Part shown: positions 14,213 to 23,293 of the stretch, piece after piece
Layout: each line of letters opens with the position of its first letter
Numbering within the stretch: the first letter of the stretch is position 1
Assembly: GCA_021740425.1 (NCBI GenBank)
Contig: JAIOZV010000003.1
Span: 1 to 40,205 of the forward strand
Reading direction: 5' to 3'
From: Bacteroidales bacterium
GTDB lineage: Bacteria > Bacteroidota > Bacteroidia > Bacteroidales > 4484-276
DNA length: 40,205 nt
The notes under the pieces: generated by a model
What the model was told of the DNA's origin: nothing
Database searches by the model: none
What the model saw: only the letters and a program-made list of their open reading frames with translations
Program-made: the position numbers and the translations under genes

Positions 14213-16489
14213 ATGACACTTTGGAAAACTGAAAATAGTAGTTTTGAATCAACAAATATTTTGTTGTTCCTTCACAGGTGGAGAAAACCGCTCATTATCG
14301 TATCAGCGATAGCAATTGTAGCATCAATAGTATTTTCATCCCCTTTTTTTATCACCCCAAAATATGAATCCACAGTCATTCTTTATCCTGCTGCAACCAA
14401 TGCCATTTCGAAGGCATTGCTCACCGAAAATAGTGGTATAAAAGAAGATATCCTTGATTTTGGAGAAGATGAAGAAACAGAGCAACTGCTACAAATTTTA
14501 CATTCAAACCGTATCCGTGATAAAATCATCAGCAAATACAAGTTGATGGAGCACTATGACATCGACACCAACTCAAACTATAAAGTAACTCACCTTTACA
14601 AAGAATATGAAAACAACATCTCCTTCAAGAGAACTGAATTCATGGCTGTAAAGATCACTGTTTTGGATAAAGACCCACAAATGGCTGCCGATATAGCCAA
14701 TGACATTACCGAGTTGCTTGATTCGACCAAGAATGATATGCAGAAACAGCGTGCGGATCGTGGTTTTGAAATTGTAAAAGAACAATATTTCAAGCTTCGC
14801 ACAGAGATTGCTGTAATGGAAGATTCACTATCGGTGCTCAGAGGTTTAGGAGTGCATGACTATGAATCGCAGGCCGAGATGATTAACCAGCAATTGGCAA
14901 TAGAACTTGCAAAAGGCAACAAAGAAGGTATTAAAAGGCTTGAGGCAAAACTTGAAATTCTTGCCAAATATGGAGGCCCGTATGTTTCACTGCGCGACAA
15001 CCTGGAACTTGAAAAGAAACAATTAAGCATGCTTCGTGCAAAGTACGAAGAAGCAAAAACAGATGCACAAGAAGTATTACCTGCAAAATTTGTTGTAAAC
15101 AGCGCATACAAAGCCGAAAGGAAATCATATCCAATAAGATGGCTGATTGTTGTTGTTACCACTTTATCAACCTTTCTTTTTTCGCTCATCTTTTTATTGA
15201 TCATCGAAAACATAAATACATATTTTCCTGGAAGTTTTTTACCAAAAAGCCAGCGTCTTTCTTCCGGAAATTCCATGAAAAACTCAAAAGGAAAGGATCC
15301 GCCAAATGCCCCATTGGAGCCTCCCCAGTTTGTGGCTCGTGACAGGGCAGATATAAAAGTCCCTATAAAAAATCCGGAACATAATGATTCAAAATCATCA
15401 CAAAAACCGGATAAAAAAATTGAAGAAAACGATACGGATATAATAGAAAAAAACAAAACAGAAAAAAATATCACTCAAGGGAAAACAATAAAAGAAACAT
15501 CAACCGAAACACACGAAAATCAAATGGCCAGATACTTTACAAATACTAATATCTTGAAATTGTTCCTCAAATGGAAAATTCACCTTACAGTAATCGTTCT
15601 GGTGAGTGTTGTGCTTGCTGTTATTTTCTCCTCACCCTTGTTTATAACACCAAAATTCAAATCATTCGCCCTGGTTTATCCATCCAATGTTGAACCTTAT
15701 TCGGAAGAAAGCGAATCGGAACAAATGCTCCAATTCCTTCAATCAAAAGACATTCGTGATCGTATAATCAAAAAGTACAACTTGTCGGAGCGGTATAAAA
15801 TTGACTCATCAAACAAGCATTTTCAATCTGCAATAATTGATGAGTACAGCCAAAATGTTGCCATTAGCAAGACCCCCTTCGAATCGGTAAAGATTGAAGT
15901 TTTGGATGCCGACCCGGTTGTTGCCAGTAATATGGTTAACGATATTATTAATTTTTATAACGACAAGGTATTGACCCTCCACAAATCGAAATACAAAGAG
16001 GTTGTGAATTTTGTTGAAAAACGCTTAATCCTTAAGCAACAGGAAATCGACTCGGTGGAAAAGAAATTGTATGAAATCAGAACCAAATACAATATCATCG
16101 ACTATCCGAACCAATCACGTGAAGTTGCACGAGGCTTCCTCAGGACGGTTGACGGAAACAACGCCGCACAAAACATCAACACTAAGGAAGTGCTAAAGCT
16201 AAAAGAAAACATTGAAAAATATGGTGGCATTTACACCTACTACAACGACAGGTATTTCGACCTGATTGCAGAATATGGAAGTGTAAAAATGTCCTATGAT
16301 CAGGCATTGATGAACTACAATCGCGATATTACCTATACCAATGTTTTGTCGGAACCATTTCCTGCCGATCAAAAATCGTATCCGGTGAGATGGGTTATTG
16401 TTGCCTTGACTGCGCTTGGCGTTTGGTTTCTATCCTTTCTTGTTATTCTCCTTATCGAAAACTACGATTCGATAAAACGTAACTTTTAA
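14213..16489 (+). CDS. double Wzz-type chain-length determinant (two Wzz units in one protein)
   Basis: A 758-residue inner-membrane protein made of two consecutive Wzz/polysaccharide co-polymerase units. Each has an N-terminal membrane helix followed by the same FSSPxFITPK motif (helices about 27-48 and 459-480), a periplasmic coiled-coil region, and a C-terminal helix preceded by KSYP(I/V)RW (helices about 309-332 and 726-748). The units are joined by a Pro/Lys/Glu/Asn-rich linker of about 110 residues (335-443), expected in the cytoplasm. Single-unit Wzz proteins are roughly 300-380 residues, so this is about twice the norm. A Met codon at 15524 (MARYF) could allow the second unit to be made separately. 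It lies between the flippase and Wzy genes and so should set polymer length. No tyrosine kinase domain is present. Confidence 0.85.
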   Translation: MTLWKTENSSFESTNILLFLHRWRKPLIIVSAIAIVASIVFSSPFFITPKYESTVILYPAATNAISKALLTENSGIKEDILDFGEDEETEQLLQILHSNRIRDKIISKYKLMEHYDIDTNSNYKVTHLYKEYENNISFKRTEFMAVKITVLDKDPQMAADIANDITELLDSTKNDMQKQRADRGFEIVKEQYFKLRTEIAVMEDSLSVLRGLGVHDYESQAEMINQQLAIELAKGNKEGIKRLEAKLEILAKYGGPYVSLRDNLELEKKQLSMLRAKYEEAKTDAQEVLPAKFVVNSAYKAERKSYPIRWLIVVVTTLSTFLFSLIFLLIIENINTYFPGSFLPKSQRLSSGNSMKNSKGKDPPNAPLEPPQFVARDRADIKVPIKNPEHNDSKSSQKPDKKIEENDTDIIEKNKTEKNITQGKTIKETSTETHENQMARYFTNTNILKLFLKWKIHLTVIVLVSVVLAVIFSSPLFITPKFKSFALVYPSNVEPYSEESESEQMLQFLQSKDIRDRIIKKYNLSERYKIDSSNKHFQSAIIDEYSQNVAISKTPFESVKIEVLDADPVVASNMVNDIINFYNDKVLTLHKSKYKEVVNFVEKRLILKQQEIDSVEKKLYEIRTKYNIIDYPNQSREVARGFLRTVDGNNAAQNINTKEVLKLKENIEKYGGIYTYYNDRYFDLIAEYGSVKMSYDQALMNYNRDITYTNVLSEPFPADQKSYPVRWVIVALTALGVWFLSFLVILLIENYDSIKRNF

Positions 16490-16499
16490 CCAAACCATT

Positions 16500-17930
16500 T
16501 TGACTGAAAAAGTAAAACTATATTGGGTATATGGCCTTAGTGCATTATTCATATTATTGAATGCTGCACTGATAATGAAGGAATTCTATTGGTCGCTCCT
16601 GTTTCCGCTTGTTGCAATAGTTGCCCTGATGTATGTTTTTGCACTTGATAAGCTTTTATTGTTTATTACATTTTTAACACCTCTTGCGGTAAATATCAGA
16701 AGTTTTGAAGCCAACCTGGGTGTATCCTTGCCCACAGAGCCCCTTATGTTTGGGGTGCTCATTATTTTTATCATTAAACTTTTCGGAGGTTTTCCTTACG
16801 ACAAAAGGATATTTAGGCATCCGTTAACCCTTGCCATTCTATTTAGCCTGATTTGGATGCTTATCACCACTTTTACCAGCGAACTTCCATGGGTATCGGT
16901 AAAATATTTTCTTGCCAGGCTTTGGTTCGTTGTGCCCTTTTACTTTGTAGCTGCCATTCTTTTCAGAAAGTTCAGCAACACCCGAAAATTCATCTGGCTT
17001 TACACACTTGCTTTGGTTATTGTAAATATTTACACGCTGATTCACCACGCACAATACAGCTTTGATGAAGATCCGGGGCACTGGGTAATGACCCCATTTT
17101 ATAACGACCATACTGCTTATGGTGCAGCCATTGCCATGTTTATCCCCTTTGTAGTTGCATTTTTATTTGATAAACACTATAGCTTCTCGATCAGGATGTC
17201 CACATTTATGGTTCTGACTATTATGATCCTGGCAGTAATTTTTTCGTACAGCAGGGCAGCATGGATTAGTTTAATCGGAGCATTCGGGGTTTACCTTATT
17301 ATTTTGCTGAGAATTAAATTTAAATGGATTGCCGGGGTACTTACGGTGATAATCATTGCTTTTTTTAGTTTCCAGCATCAGATTATTGAGGTACTCGAAC
17401 GCAACGAGCAAGATTCCTCAACCGACTTTGTTGAACACGTGCAATCTATCTACAACATTTCTTCTGATGCATCCAATCTTGAAAGGATAAATCGCTGGCA
17501 GGCAGGCATACGCATGTTTAATGAAAGGCCACTGCTTGGTTGGGGACCCGGAACCTATCAGTTTTTATACGCCCCGTTTCAGCGGAGCAAAGAAAAAACC
17601 ATTATCAGTACCAATGCCGGCGATTTGGGAAACGCCCATAGCGAGTATATCGGCCCCATGGCCGAACAAGGAATCCTTGGCATGGTAAGCATTGTTTTGA
17701 TAATGATCGTGGGTATTTTTACCGGATTGAAAGTTTATAAAACCTCTGAAGACAGACAGGTAAAAATGATGTCCTTAGTTGCGGTTCTTTCACTAATCAC
17801 CTATTTCATCCATGGTTTTCTCAACAACTTTCTGGATTCTGATAAAGCTTCGGTTCCTGTTTGGGGACTTTTTGCCATGATCCTTGCTCTGGATCTTTAC
17901 CATAAGAACAAGCGAAAGGAAAGTTATTAG
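16500..17930 (+). CDS. O-antigen polymerase/ligase family protein (Wzy/WaaL)
   Basis: A 476-residue polytopic membrane protein with about 10-12 membrane segments. The Wzy_C region is seen in the large periplasmic loop, with RINRWQAGIRMF, PLLGWGPGTYQF and NAHSEYIGPMAEQG (residues about 330-390), where ligases and polymerases carry their functional Arg and His residues. It would polymerise flipped repeat units or ligate the polymer to a lipid. The start is a TTG at 16500, 11 bases after the Wzz stop; the next in-frame ATG would remove the first membrane helix, so the TTG is preferred but not certain. It is probably co-transcribed with the Wzz gene. Polymerase and ligase cannot be told apart from sequence alone. 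Confidence 0.85.
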   Translation: MTEKVKLYWVYGLSALFILLNAALIMKEFYWSLLFPLVAIVALMYVFALDKLLLFITFLTPLAVNIRSFEANLGVSLPTEPLMFGVLIIFIIKLFGGFPYDKRIFRHPLTLAILFSLIWMLITTFTSELPWVSVKYFLARLWFVVPFYFVAAILFRKFSNTRKFIWLYTLALVIVNIYTLIHHAQYSFDEDPGHWVMTPFYNDHTAYGAAIAMFIPFVVAFLFDKHYSFSIRMSTFMVLTIMILAVIFSYSRAAWISLIGAFGVYLIILLRIKFKWIAGVLTVIIIAFFSFQHQIIEVLERNEQDSSTDFVEHVQSIYNISSDASNLERINRWQAGIRMFNERPLLGWGPGTYQFLYAPFQRSKEKTIISTNAGDLGNAHSEYIGPMAEQGILGMVSIVLIMIVGIFTGLKVYKTSEDRQVKMMSLVAVLSLITYFIHGFLNNFLDSDKASVPVWGLFAMILALDLYHKNKRKESY

Positions 17931-18093
17931 TGTTTTACCTGTTTGATTTGTTAGTCAAAGGAAAATAATATGAGTTTTCTGAGGTATTCGCAAACCAGCA
18001 AAAGAGATAAAATGCCGGGATTCTGTGCTTTGCGACAATTTTAGTTCCGTTAAAAATCAAATAATCAATTGATTAAAATTCATTCAGAAGAAC

Positions 18094-19026
18094 CTACTTT
18101 AGTTTTTTCAACAGCTCAGGGAGTTGCCTGATGGCAGCCATTTCGCGCCATTTTTTTCTGGCTTCTTCGGCTGGTGCTCCAAAATACACTTTCCCGCCTC
18201 CTTCGATGGTTTTATCGACTGCAGATGTTGCCAGAATAATGGCTCCTTTTTTAATCACAATATCCTTATTTATCGCTACCCTGCCCCATATAATAACATC
18301 GTCTTCGATACGGGTTACCCCGGCAATGGCTGCATGAGATCCAATCAAACAATTTTTCCCAATATATGTATCATGACCTACCTGACAATGGTTATCCATC
18401 TTGGTTCCTTCATCAATAATGGTATTACCTGAAACCCCTTTGTCGATGGTACAAACAGCGCCAATTTCCACACGATTTCCAATCACAACATTTCCGCACG
18501 ATTCGAGCTTTCGGTAGCCTTCGGGTTTGCGCTGAAAATAATAGGCATCAGCGCCAAGCACACTGTTGGCATGAATAATCACATCATCACCAATAATTAC
18601 ATGGTCGTAAATACTAACATTGGAATGAATAATACAGTTCTTCCCGATTTTTACATTGTTTCCTACAAATGCTGTCGGCTGAATCACCGTTCCTTCGCCA
18701 ATTTGCGCCGAAGGGCTGATAGTAGCAGTTGCCGGCTGGAAGGCTCTGAATTTTTTCACCAATTTCACATATCCTGCAAAAGGGTCCTCTGAAATAAGGA
18801 GCGCTTTGCCTTCGGGGCAATCAACACGTTTGTTGATGAGGATGGTTGTAGCGTCCGAGTTTAGTGCTTTATCATAGTACTTTGGATGATCAACAAAGGT
18901 GAGATCGCCGGGTTCAACCATGTGAATTTCATTTATCCCTCTAACCTCGTGACTTTCGTTTCCAACAAGCTCAGCACCAACAATGCCTGCAATTTCCTTC
19001 AAGGTGTATATTCTGTCAAATTTCAT
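18094..19026 (-). CDS. LpxD-like acyltransferase paralogue
   Basis: A 310-residue left-handed beta-helix acyltransferase homologous to LpxD, with the N-terminal uridine-binding-like domain (1-100), hexapeptide repeats (about 105-260) and a C-terminal helix. The His corresponding to the LpxD catalytic residue is present as His218 in QVGHDT. It differs from the canonical copy at 22193: the LpxD motif GADGFGF is GADAYYF (158-164), and the segment after the catalytic His reads IGSHAAIAG instead of IAAQSGIAG. Second LpxD-like genes downstream of efp occur in other Bacteroidota. It may acylate a different sugar nucleotide or use a different acyl chain; its substrate is unknown. It lies 88 bases downstream of efp on the same strand. 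Confidence 0.8.
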   Translation of the reverse strand: MKFDRIYTLKEIAGIVGAELVGNESHEVRGINEIHMVEPGDLTFVDHPKYYDKALNSDATTILINKRVDCPEGKALLISEDPFAGYVKLVKKFRAFQPATATISPSAQIGEGTVIQPTAFVGNNVKIGKNCIIHSNVSIYDHVIIGDDVIIHANSVLGADAYYFQRKPEGYRKLESCGNVVIGNRVEIGAVCTIDKGVSGNTIIDEGTKMDNHCQVGHDTYIGKNCLIGSHAAIAGVTRIEDDVIIWGRVAINKDIVIKKGAIILATSAVDKTIEGGGKVYFGAPAEEARKKWREMAAIRQLPELLKKLK

Positions 19027-19114
19027 TGTTATCTGATTAACATTATTACATTATTGTAAAAAATAAGACACAAATCATTTAGACCTGTGCCTTAATTTAT
19101 CTTTTGATCACATT

Positions 19115-19681
19115 TTAGCTTTTCACTCTTTCCTGATAACTACCATTGCGGGTATCAACTTTAATTACCTCATCGGTATTGATGAAAAGTGGCACTTTAA
19201 CAATAGCACCGGTTTCGAGCGTAGCGTCTTTAAAGGTATTTGTTGCTGTGTTGCCTCTTTCGCCCGGTTCGGTATAAACAATTTTCAACTCAACGTTGGC
19301 CGGAAGTTCACAAAGCAAAGCGGTTTCGGTTTCTGCATGAAAAACAATTTCAGCGGTAGCACCTTCTTTCAGAAATTGCGGTGAATCGATCAGGCTTTCA
19401 GGAATGAAAGTTTGTTCATAGTTTTCGCTGTTCATAAAATGGTAATCTGTGCCGTCTTTATAAAGAAACTGATAAGAACGTCTTTCTACACGCTGAATAT
19501 CAATTTTAACACCTGCATTAAAGGTATTGGGTATTACTTTCCCTGTTTTGATGTTTTTGAGTTTTGTTCTAACAAATGCTCCGCCTTTACCCGGTTTTAC
19601 GTGCTGAAACTCAACGATTGAATAAAGGTCATCATTAAAATTAATTACCAATCCATTTCTAAAATCTGCTGTTGTAGCCAT
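19115..19681 (-). CDS. efp: elongation factor P
   Basis: A 188-residue protein with the KOW-like N-terminal domain and two OB domains of EF-P, which relieves ribosome stalling at polyproline stretches. The tip of domain I is KPGKGGAFVR, with Lys32 at the position modified in many bacteria. It ends in the usual GSYQERVKS. Length is normal. It lies inside the lipid A cluster between lpxA (84 bases upstream) and the second lpxD-like gene. The giant secreted protein in this window has proline-rich linkers of the type that can need EF-P, although that link is only suggestive. Confidence 0.97.
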   Translation of the reverse strand: MATTADFRNGLVINFNDDLYSIVEFQHVKPGKGGAFVRTKLKNIKTGKVIPNTFNAGVKIDIQRVERRSYQFLYKDGTDYHFMNSENYEQTFIPESLIDSPQFLKEGATAEIVFHAETETALLCELPANVELKIVYTEPGERGNTATNTFKDATLETGAIVKVPLFINTDEVIKVDTRNGSYQERVKS

Positions 19682-19765
19682 AAATAATCAGTTGATTTTG
19701 TTTTAATTTATTTTCAATTTTTTATTGTTTCTATTTTCAATTTTCACCTTCAAAAAAAGGGGACA

Positions 19766-20557
19766 CTATTTTCTCTCAAGCCTGCCATATCCTTTCATCA
19801 GGCCTCTGGTTGATTTCTGAATGAAAGTAAGGATTTCATCGCGGTCGGGTGTGGCAGGCACATCGGCTTCAATGATTGCAGTGGCCTGGGTTACGTTATA
19901 GTCTTTGAGGTATATTGTACGGTAAATATCCTGAATGGCATTTATTCTTTCATTAGAAAATCCTCGCCGGCGCAATCCAACCGAGTTGATGCCAACATAG
20001 GATAATGGCTCCCTTGCTCCTTTTGTAAAAGGAGGTACATCTTTGCGCACAAGGCAACCGCCCGAAAGAAAACTATGCGCCCCAACCTGCACAAATTGAT
20101 GCACAGCAGTCATACCGCCTATGATCGCATAGTCGTCGATGGTGATGTGGCCTGCAAGGGTTGCTGCATTGGCCAGAATCACATTATTACCAATAATGCA
20201 ATCGTGGGCTATGTGAACGTACGCCATTAAAAGGCAGTTGTTGCCAATAACGGTTTCGTTGTTTGCTTTTGTTCCGCGGTTAATGGTAACAAATTCACGA
20301 ACAGTCACATTGTCACCAATTTTTACAAGAGTGTCTTCACCATCAAATTTCAGATCCTGAGGAATGGCTGAAATTACTGCCCCGGGAAATACTTTACAAT
20401 TCTTTCCAATTCGGGCACCTTCCATAATTGTAACATTTGAACCTATCCAGGTTCCTTCGCCGATCTCAACATTTTTTTCGATGTTAACAAAGGGTTCAAT
20501 TACCACATTTTTAGCAACTTTTGCTTGTGGGTGAACGTATGCAAGTGGTTGATTCAT
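19766..20557 (-). CDS. lpxA: acyl-ACP--UDP-N-acetylglucosamine O-acyltransferase
   Basis: A 263-residue LpxA, which catalyses the first step of lipid A synthesis by moving a hydroxyacyl chain from ACP to the 3-OH of UDP-GlcNAc in the cytoplasm. Hexapeptide repeats form the left-handed beta-helix over about residues 1-190, and the catalytic His118 lies in YVHIAHDC. The C-terminal helical domain (about 195-263) is present. The start is 4 bases after the lpxC-fabZ stop, so the two genes are translationally linked. Length is typical (about 255-265). Confidence 0.97.
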   Translation of the reverse strand: MNQPLAYVHPQAKVAKNVVIEPFVNIEKNVEIGEGTWIGSNVTIMEGARIGKNCKVFPGAVISAIPQDLKFDGEDTLVKIGDNVTVREFVTINRGTKANNETVIGNNCLLMAYVHIAHDCIIGNNVILANAATLAGHITIDDYAIIGGMTAVHQFVQVGAHSFLSGGCLVRKDVPPFTKGAREPLSYVGINSVGLRRRGFSNERINAIQDIYRTIYLKDYNVTQATAIIEADVPATPDRDEILTFIQKSTRGLMKGYGRLERK

Positions 20558-20561
20558 CCTA

Positions 20562-21950
20562 TTAATCTTTTTTTACCAAACGTGCTAACATGCGCGCTTC
20601 CATTACTAATTTTTTCCCAACATAGGCCGATCCATCCATGTAAACCAAACCTCTGCGAATGGGGTTGATCAACTTGAGCTGAAACAAAATGGTATCGCCC
20701 GGAACAACTTTATTTCTGAATTTAACTTCTTCGATTTTTAAAAAAAGAGTCAGATAATTTTCGGGGTCGGGAACTGAATTGAGGGCTAAAACGCCTCCAA
20801 CCTGCGCCATAGCTTCAATTTGGAGCACCCCCGGCATAACCGGCTCACCGGGAAAATGCCCTACAAAAAAGCCTTCATTCATGGTTACACTTTTTATGCC
20901 GATCACATCAGTCTTGCTCATTTCCATGATTTTATCAACCAGCAAAAAGGGAGGCCGGTGAGGCAAAAACTTCATGATTTTATTGATGTCGAATAAAGGT
21001 TCCTGATCAGGGTCATAAACAGGTATTTTGGCCATATCTGTCTTTTCGAAATGCTTTTTGATGACTTTTGCAAATTCAACATTTGCAGCATGGCCGGGCT
21101 TTGTGGCAATAATGTGGCCTTTGATTCGCTTCCCGGCAAGGCTTAAATCGCCAATTACATCCAGCAGTTTATGCCTTGCAGGTTCGTTTTGAAAATAAAG
21201 GTCAAGGTTATTCAGGATGCCCTCAGTTTTTACTGCGACTTTGGGTTTATTAAACAATTCGGCCAAACGATCGAGCTCATCCTGTGAAACTACTTTGTTT
21301 ACAAATACAATGGCATTGCTCAGATCGCCTCCTTTAATCAGGTCGTTGCGAAGCAAATACTCCAATTCATGCAAAAATACGAATGTGCGACAAGGTGCAA
21401 TCGTAGTTTCGTAATCGGCAAAATTATCAAGATTTGCATTTTGGGTTGAAAGCACTGTGGTATTAAAATCGATCATCACCGAAAGCTTGTAATCCCTGGC
21501 AGGCAAGGCAATCAATTCGATGGATTTCTCAGGGTCTGAATATTTAAGCACTGTGTCGATTTCGTAGTATTCACGCTCGGCATCCTGCTCTAAGATTCCT
21601 GATTCTTTGATGGCTTCAACAAAATATTTTGCGCTACCGTCTTTAATAGGCATTTCGGGCCCGTCAATTTCAAGGAGACAGTTGTCGATGTCCATCCCTG
21701 TGAGTGCAGAAAGTGCATGTTCGATGGTGTAAATAATTGCTCCGTTTTTTTCGAGGCAGGTTCCTCTGTCGGTGCTTGTTACATTTTCGACAGAAGCTTC
21801 AACATGGGGCTGCCCTTCAAGGTCGATGCGTTTGAAAACAAACCCATGATTGGGGGGAGCCGGTTTTAGGGTAAGATTTACCCTGGCACCTGTATGCAAA
21901 CCTAAACCAGAAATTGTAACCTGCTTACCAATAGTTTTTTGTAATGTCAT
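20562..21950 (-). CDS. lpxC-fabZ: bifunctional UDP-3-O-acyl-GlcNAc deacetylase / 3-hydroxyacyl-ACP dehydratase
   Basis: A 462-residue fusion. The N-terminal LpxC part (about 1-300) has zinc ligands His78 (EHALSALTG), His260 and Asp264 (HKLLDVIGD) and catalytic His287 (KPGH). It removes acetate in the committed step of lipid A synthesis. The C-terminal FabZ part (about 322-462) has LPHRPPFLLVD and the active-site His365 in GHFPGEPVMPG with Glu379 in IEAMAQ; it dehydrates 3-hydroxyacyl-ACP for fatty acid elongation. The fusion joins the two pathways that compete for hydroxyacyl-ACP and is characteristic of Bacteroidota. The ATG at 21950 is chosen; a GTG at 21959 would add three residues. Confidence 0.96.
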   Translation of the reverse strand: MTLQKTIGKQVTISGLGLHTGARVNLTLKPAPPNHGFVFKRIDLEGQPHVEASVENVTSTDRGTCLEKNGAIIYTIEHALSALTGMDIDNCLLEIDGPEMPIKDGSAKYFVEAIKESGILEQDAEREYYEIDTVLKYSDPEKSIELIALPARDYKLSVMIDFNTTVLSTQNANLDNFADYETTIAPCRTFVFLHELEYLLRNDLIKGGDLSNAIVFVNKVVSQDELDRLAELFNKPKVAVKTEGILNNLDLYFQNEPARHKLLDVIGDLSLAGKRIKGHIIATKPGHAANVEFAKVIKKHFEKTDMAKIPVYDPDQEPLFDINKIMKFLPHRPPFLLVDKIMEMSKTDVIGIKSVTMNEGFFVGHFPGEPVMPGVLQIEAMAQVGGVLALNSVPDPENYLTLFLKIEEVKFRNKVVPGDTILFQLKLINPIRRGLVYMDGSAYVGKKLVMEARMLARLVKKD

Positions 21951-22126
21951 GATGATCACAAAATTGATTGAACAATGATTAAATCAATAAATTTAACTGT
22001 GCAATATTACGAGAGGGTTTGTCAAAAAAAACTGATTGAATAAAAACTGATTATTTAATTTAACCATCAAATTTCCGAAAATACGGGGCTAAAAAATACC
22101 CTACCCAAGGCACAAATTTTGGTTTG

Positions 22127-22134
22127 CAAAAGTA
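22127..22134 (-). promoter_or_regulatory. -7 element in the lpxD-lpxC gap (candidate)
   Basis: On the minus strand this reads TACTTTTG, an exact TAnnTTTG match. If used, lpxC-fabZ has its own promoter and a leader of about 170 bases (to 21951). The 242-base gap between lpxD and lpxC-fabZ is AT-rich and holds no open frame I can support. Confidence 0.4.
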
Positions 22135-22192
22135 TTAAAATTTTAACATTTAGGTTTTTATGAAGATAAAATGACAGCATAAATAGGATAAT

Positions 22193-23221
22193 TTAAGAAT
22201 TTTGACCTGAATTTTTCTCCAGCTTGTCTATTCGGCCAACAATTTTCTGGAGGTTACGAAAATGAACGTAAGCCCTCCGGTATTCGCGGGCATCAAAGGC
22301 AGGAGATCCGAAAATTATCAAATCTTCCTTCACCGAAGCGCTTACTCCTGATTGGGCAGCAATTTTAACATTATCTCCGATTTTTATATGTCCGATAATC
22401 CCTACCTGCGCAGCTATGAGGCAATTTTTACCAACCTTTGTTGATCCGGCAATGCCTGATTGTGCTGCAATAATGGTATTCTCGCCAATCTCCACGTTAT
22501 GTCCGATTTGTATCAGGTTATCCAGTTTTACACCTTTACGGATGATTGTTGAACCAAGAGTAGCTCTGTCGATCGTGGTGTTTGCCCCGATTTCAACATT
22601 GTCTTCAAGAATTACATTCCCGATTTGAGCAATCTTCATATAGTTGCTGTCGCTTTGTGGTGCAAAGCCAAACCCGTCAGCACCTATCACAGCTCCTGAG
22701 TGAATTACACAATCTGCTCCTATGATTATATCAGAATATATTTTTACCCCTGCATAAAGTGTTGTGCCCGAACCAACTGTTGTGTTGTCGCCAATATATG
22801 TTTGTGGGTAAATTTTTACCCTGTCACCAATTTCCACATTTTCGCCAATAACTGCCTGATCTCCGATGTAAACATCTTTACCAATTTTGGCGGTTTCGGC
22901 AATGGATGCATTTTTTGATATGCCCTTTTTATCCAGCTTTATTTTGTTGTAAACTTCGAGTAAGGAGGCAAATGCGCTGTAAGGATCAGAAACTCTGATC
23001 AAGGTGGGTTTTACCGGAAAATCTGCCTTAAAATCATCTCCAACAATAACAATGGAGGCAGCAGACTGGTAAACAAATTGGGTGTATTTAGGATTTGCAA
23101 GAAAAGAAATGGAACCGGGAAGGCCTTCTTCGATTTTTGCAAGTTTATGAACGCTTACATTTTCATCGCCTTCGATGCTTCCATTAAGAATTTTAGCAAT
23201 TTCCTTTGCCTTAAAAATCAT
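22193..23221 (-). CDS. lpxD: UDP-3-O-(3-hydroxyacyl)glucosamine N-acyltransferase
   Basis: A 342-residue canonical LpxD, which adds the second hydroxyacyl chain in lipid A synthesis (the third enzymatic step). It has the N-terminal uridine-binding domain (about 1-100), long runs of hexapeptide repeats (about 103-290) and the C-terminal helix with the acyl-carrier contact region. Catalytic His241 lies in [10 protein letters not shown], and GADGFGF is intact near 180-186. It starts 72 bases after the HD-domain gene and precedes lpxC-fabZ by 242 bases. Confidence 0.96.
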   Translation of the reverse strand: MIFKAKEIAKILNGSIEGDENVSVHKLAKIEEGLPGSISFLANPKYTQFVYQSAASIVIVGDDFKADFPVKPTLIRVSDPYSAFASLLEVYNKIKLDKKGISKNASIAETAKIGKDVYIGDQAVIGENVEIGDRVKIYPQTYIGDNTTVGSGTTLYAGVKIYSDIIIGADCVIHSGAVIGADGFGFAPQSDSNYMKIAQIGNVILEDNVEIGANTTIDRATLGSTIIRKGVKLDNLIQIGHNVEIGENTIIAAQSGIAGSTKVGKNCLIAAQVGIIGHIKIGDNVKIAAQSGVSASVKEDLIIFGSPAFDAREYRRAYVHFRNLQKIVGRIDKLEKNSGQNS

Positions 23222-23293
23222 ACCAGTATGTTCAAATTATACAATCATAAAGTGGCGCAATTTACAGATTATTCGATTATTAACAATAAATGT

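Noticed and set aside
14860..15474. Minus-strand frame of 204 codons opposite the double Wzz gene
   Set aside because: Rich in Ser and Phe, as expected from reading Lys/Glu-rich codons backwards; no motif or start context.
18050..18080. AT-rich inverted repeat around AATCAATTGATT in the Wzy/lpxD-like convergent gap
   Set aside because: Too weak and AT-only for a terminator; no further support.
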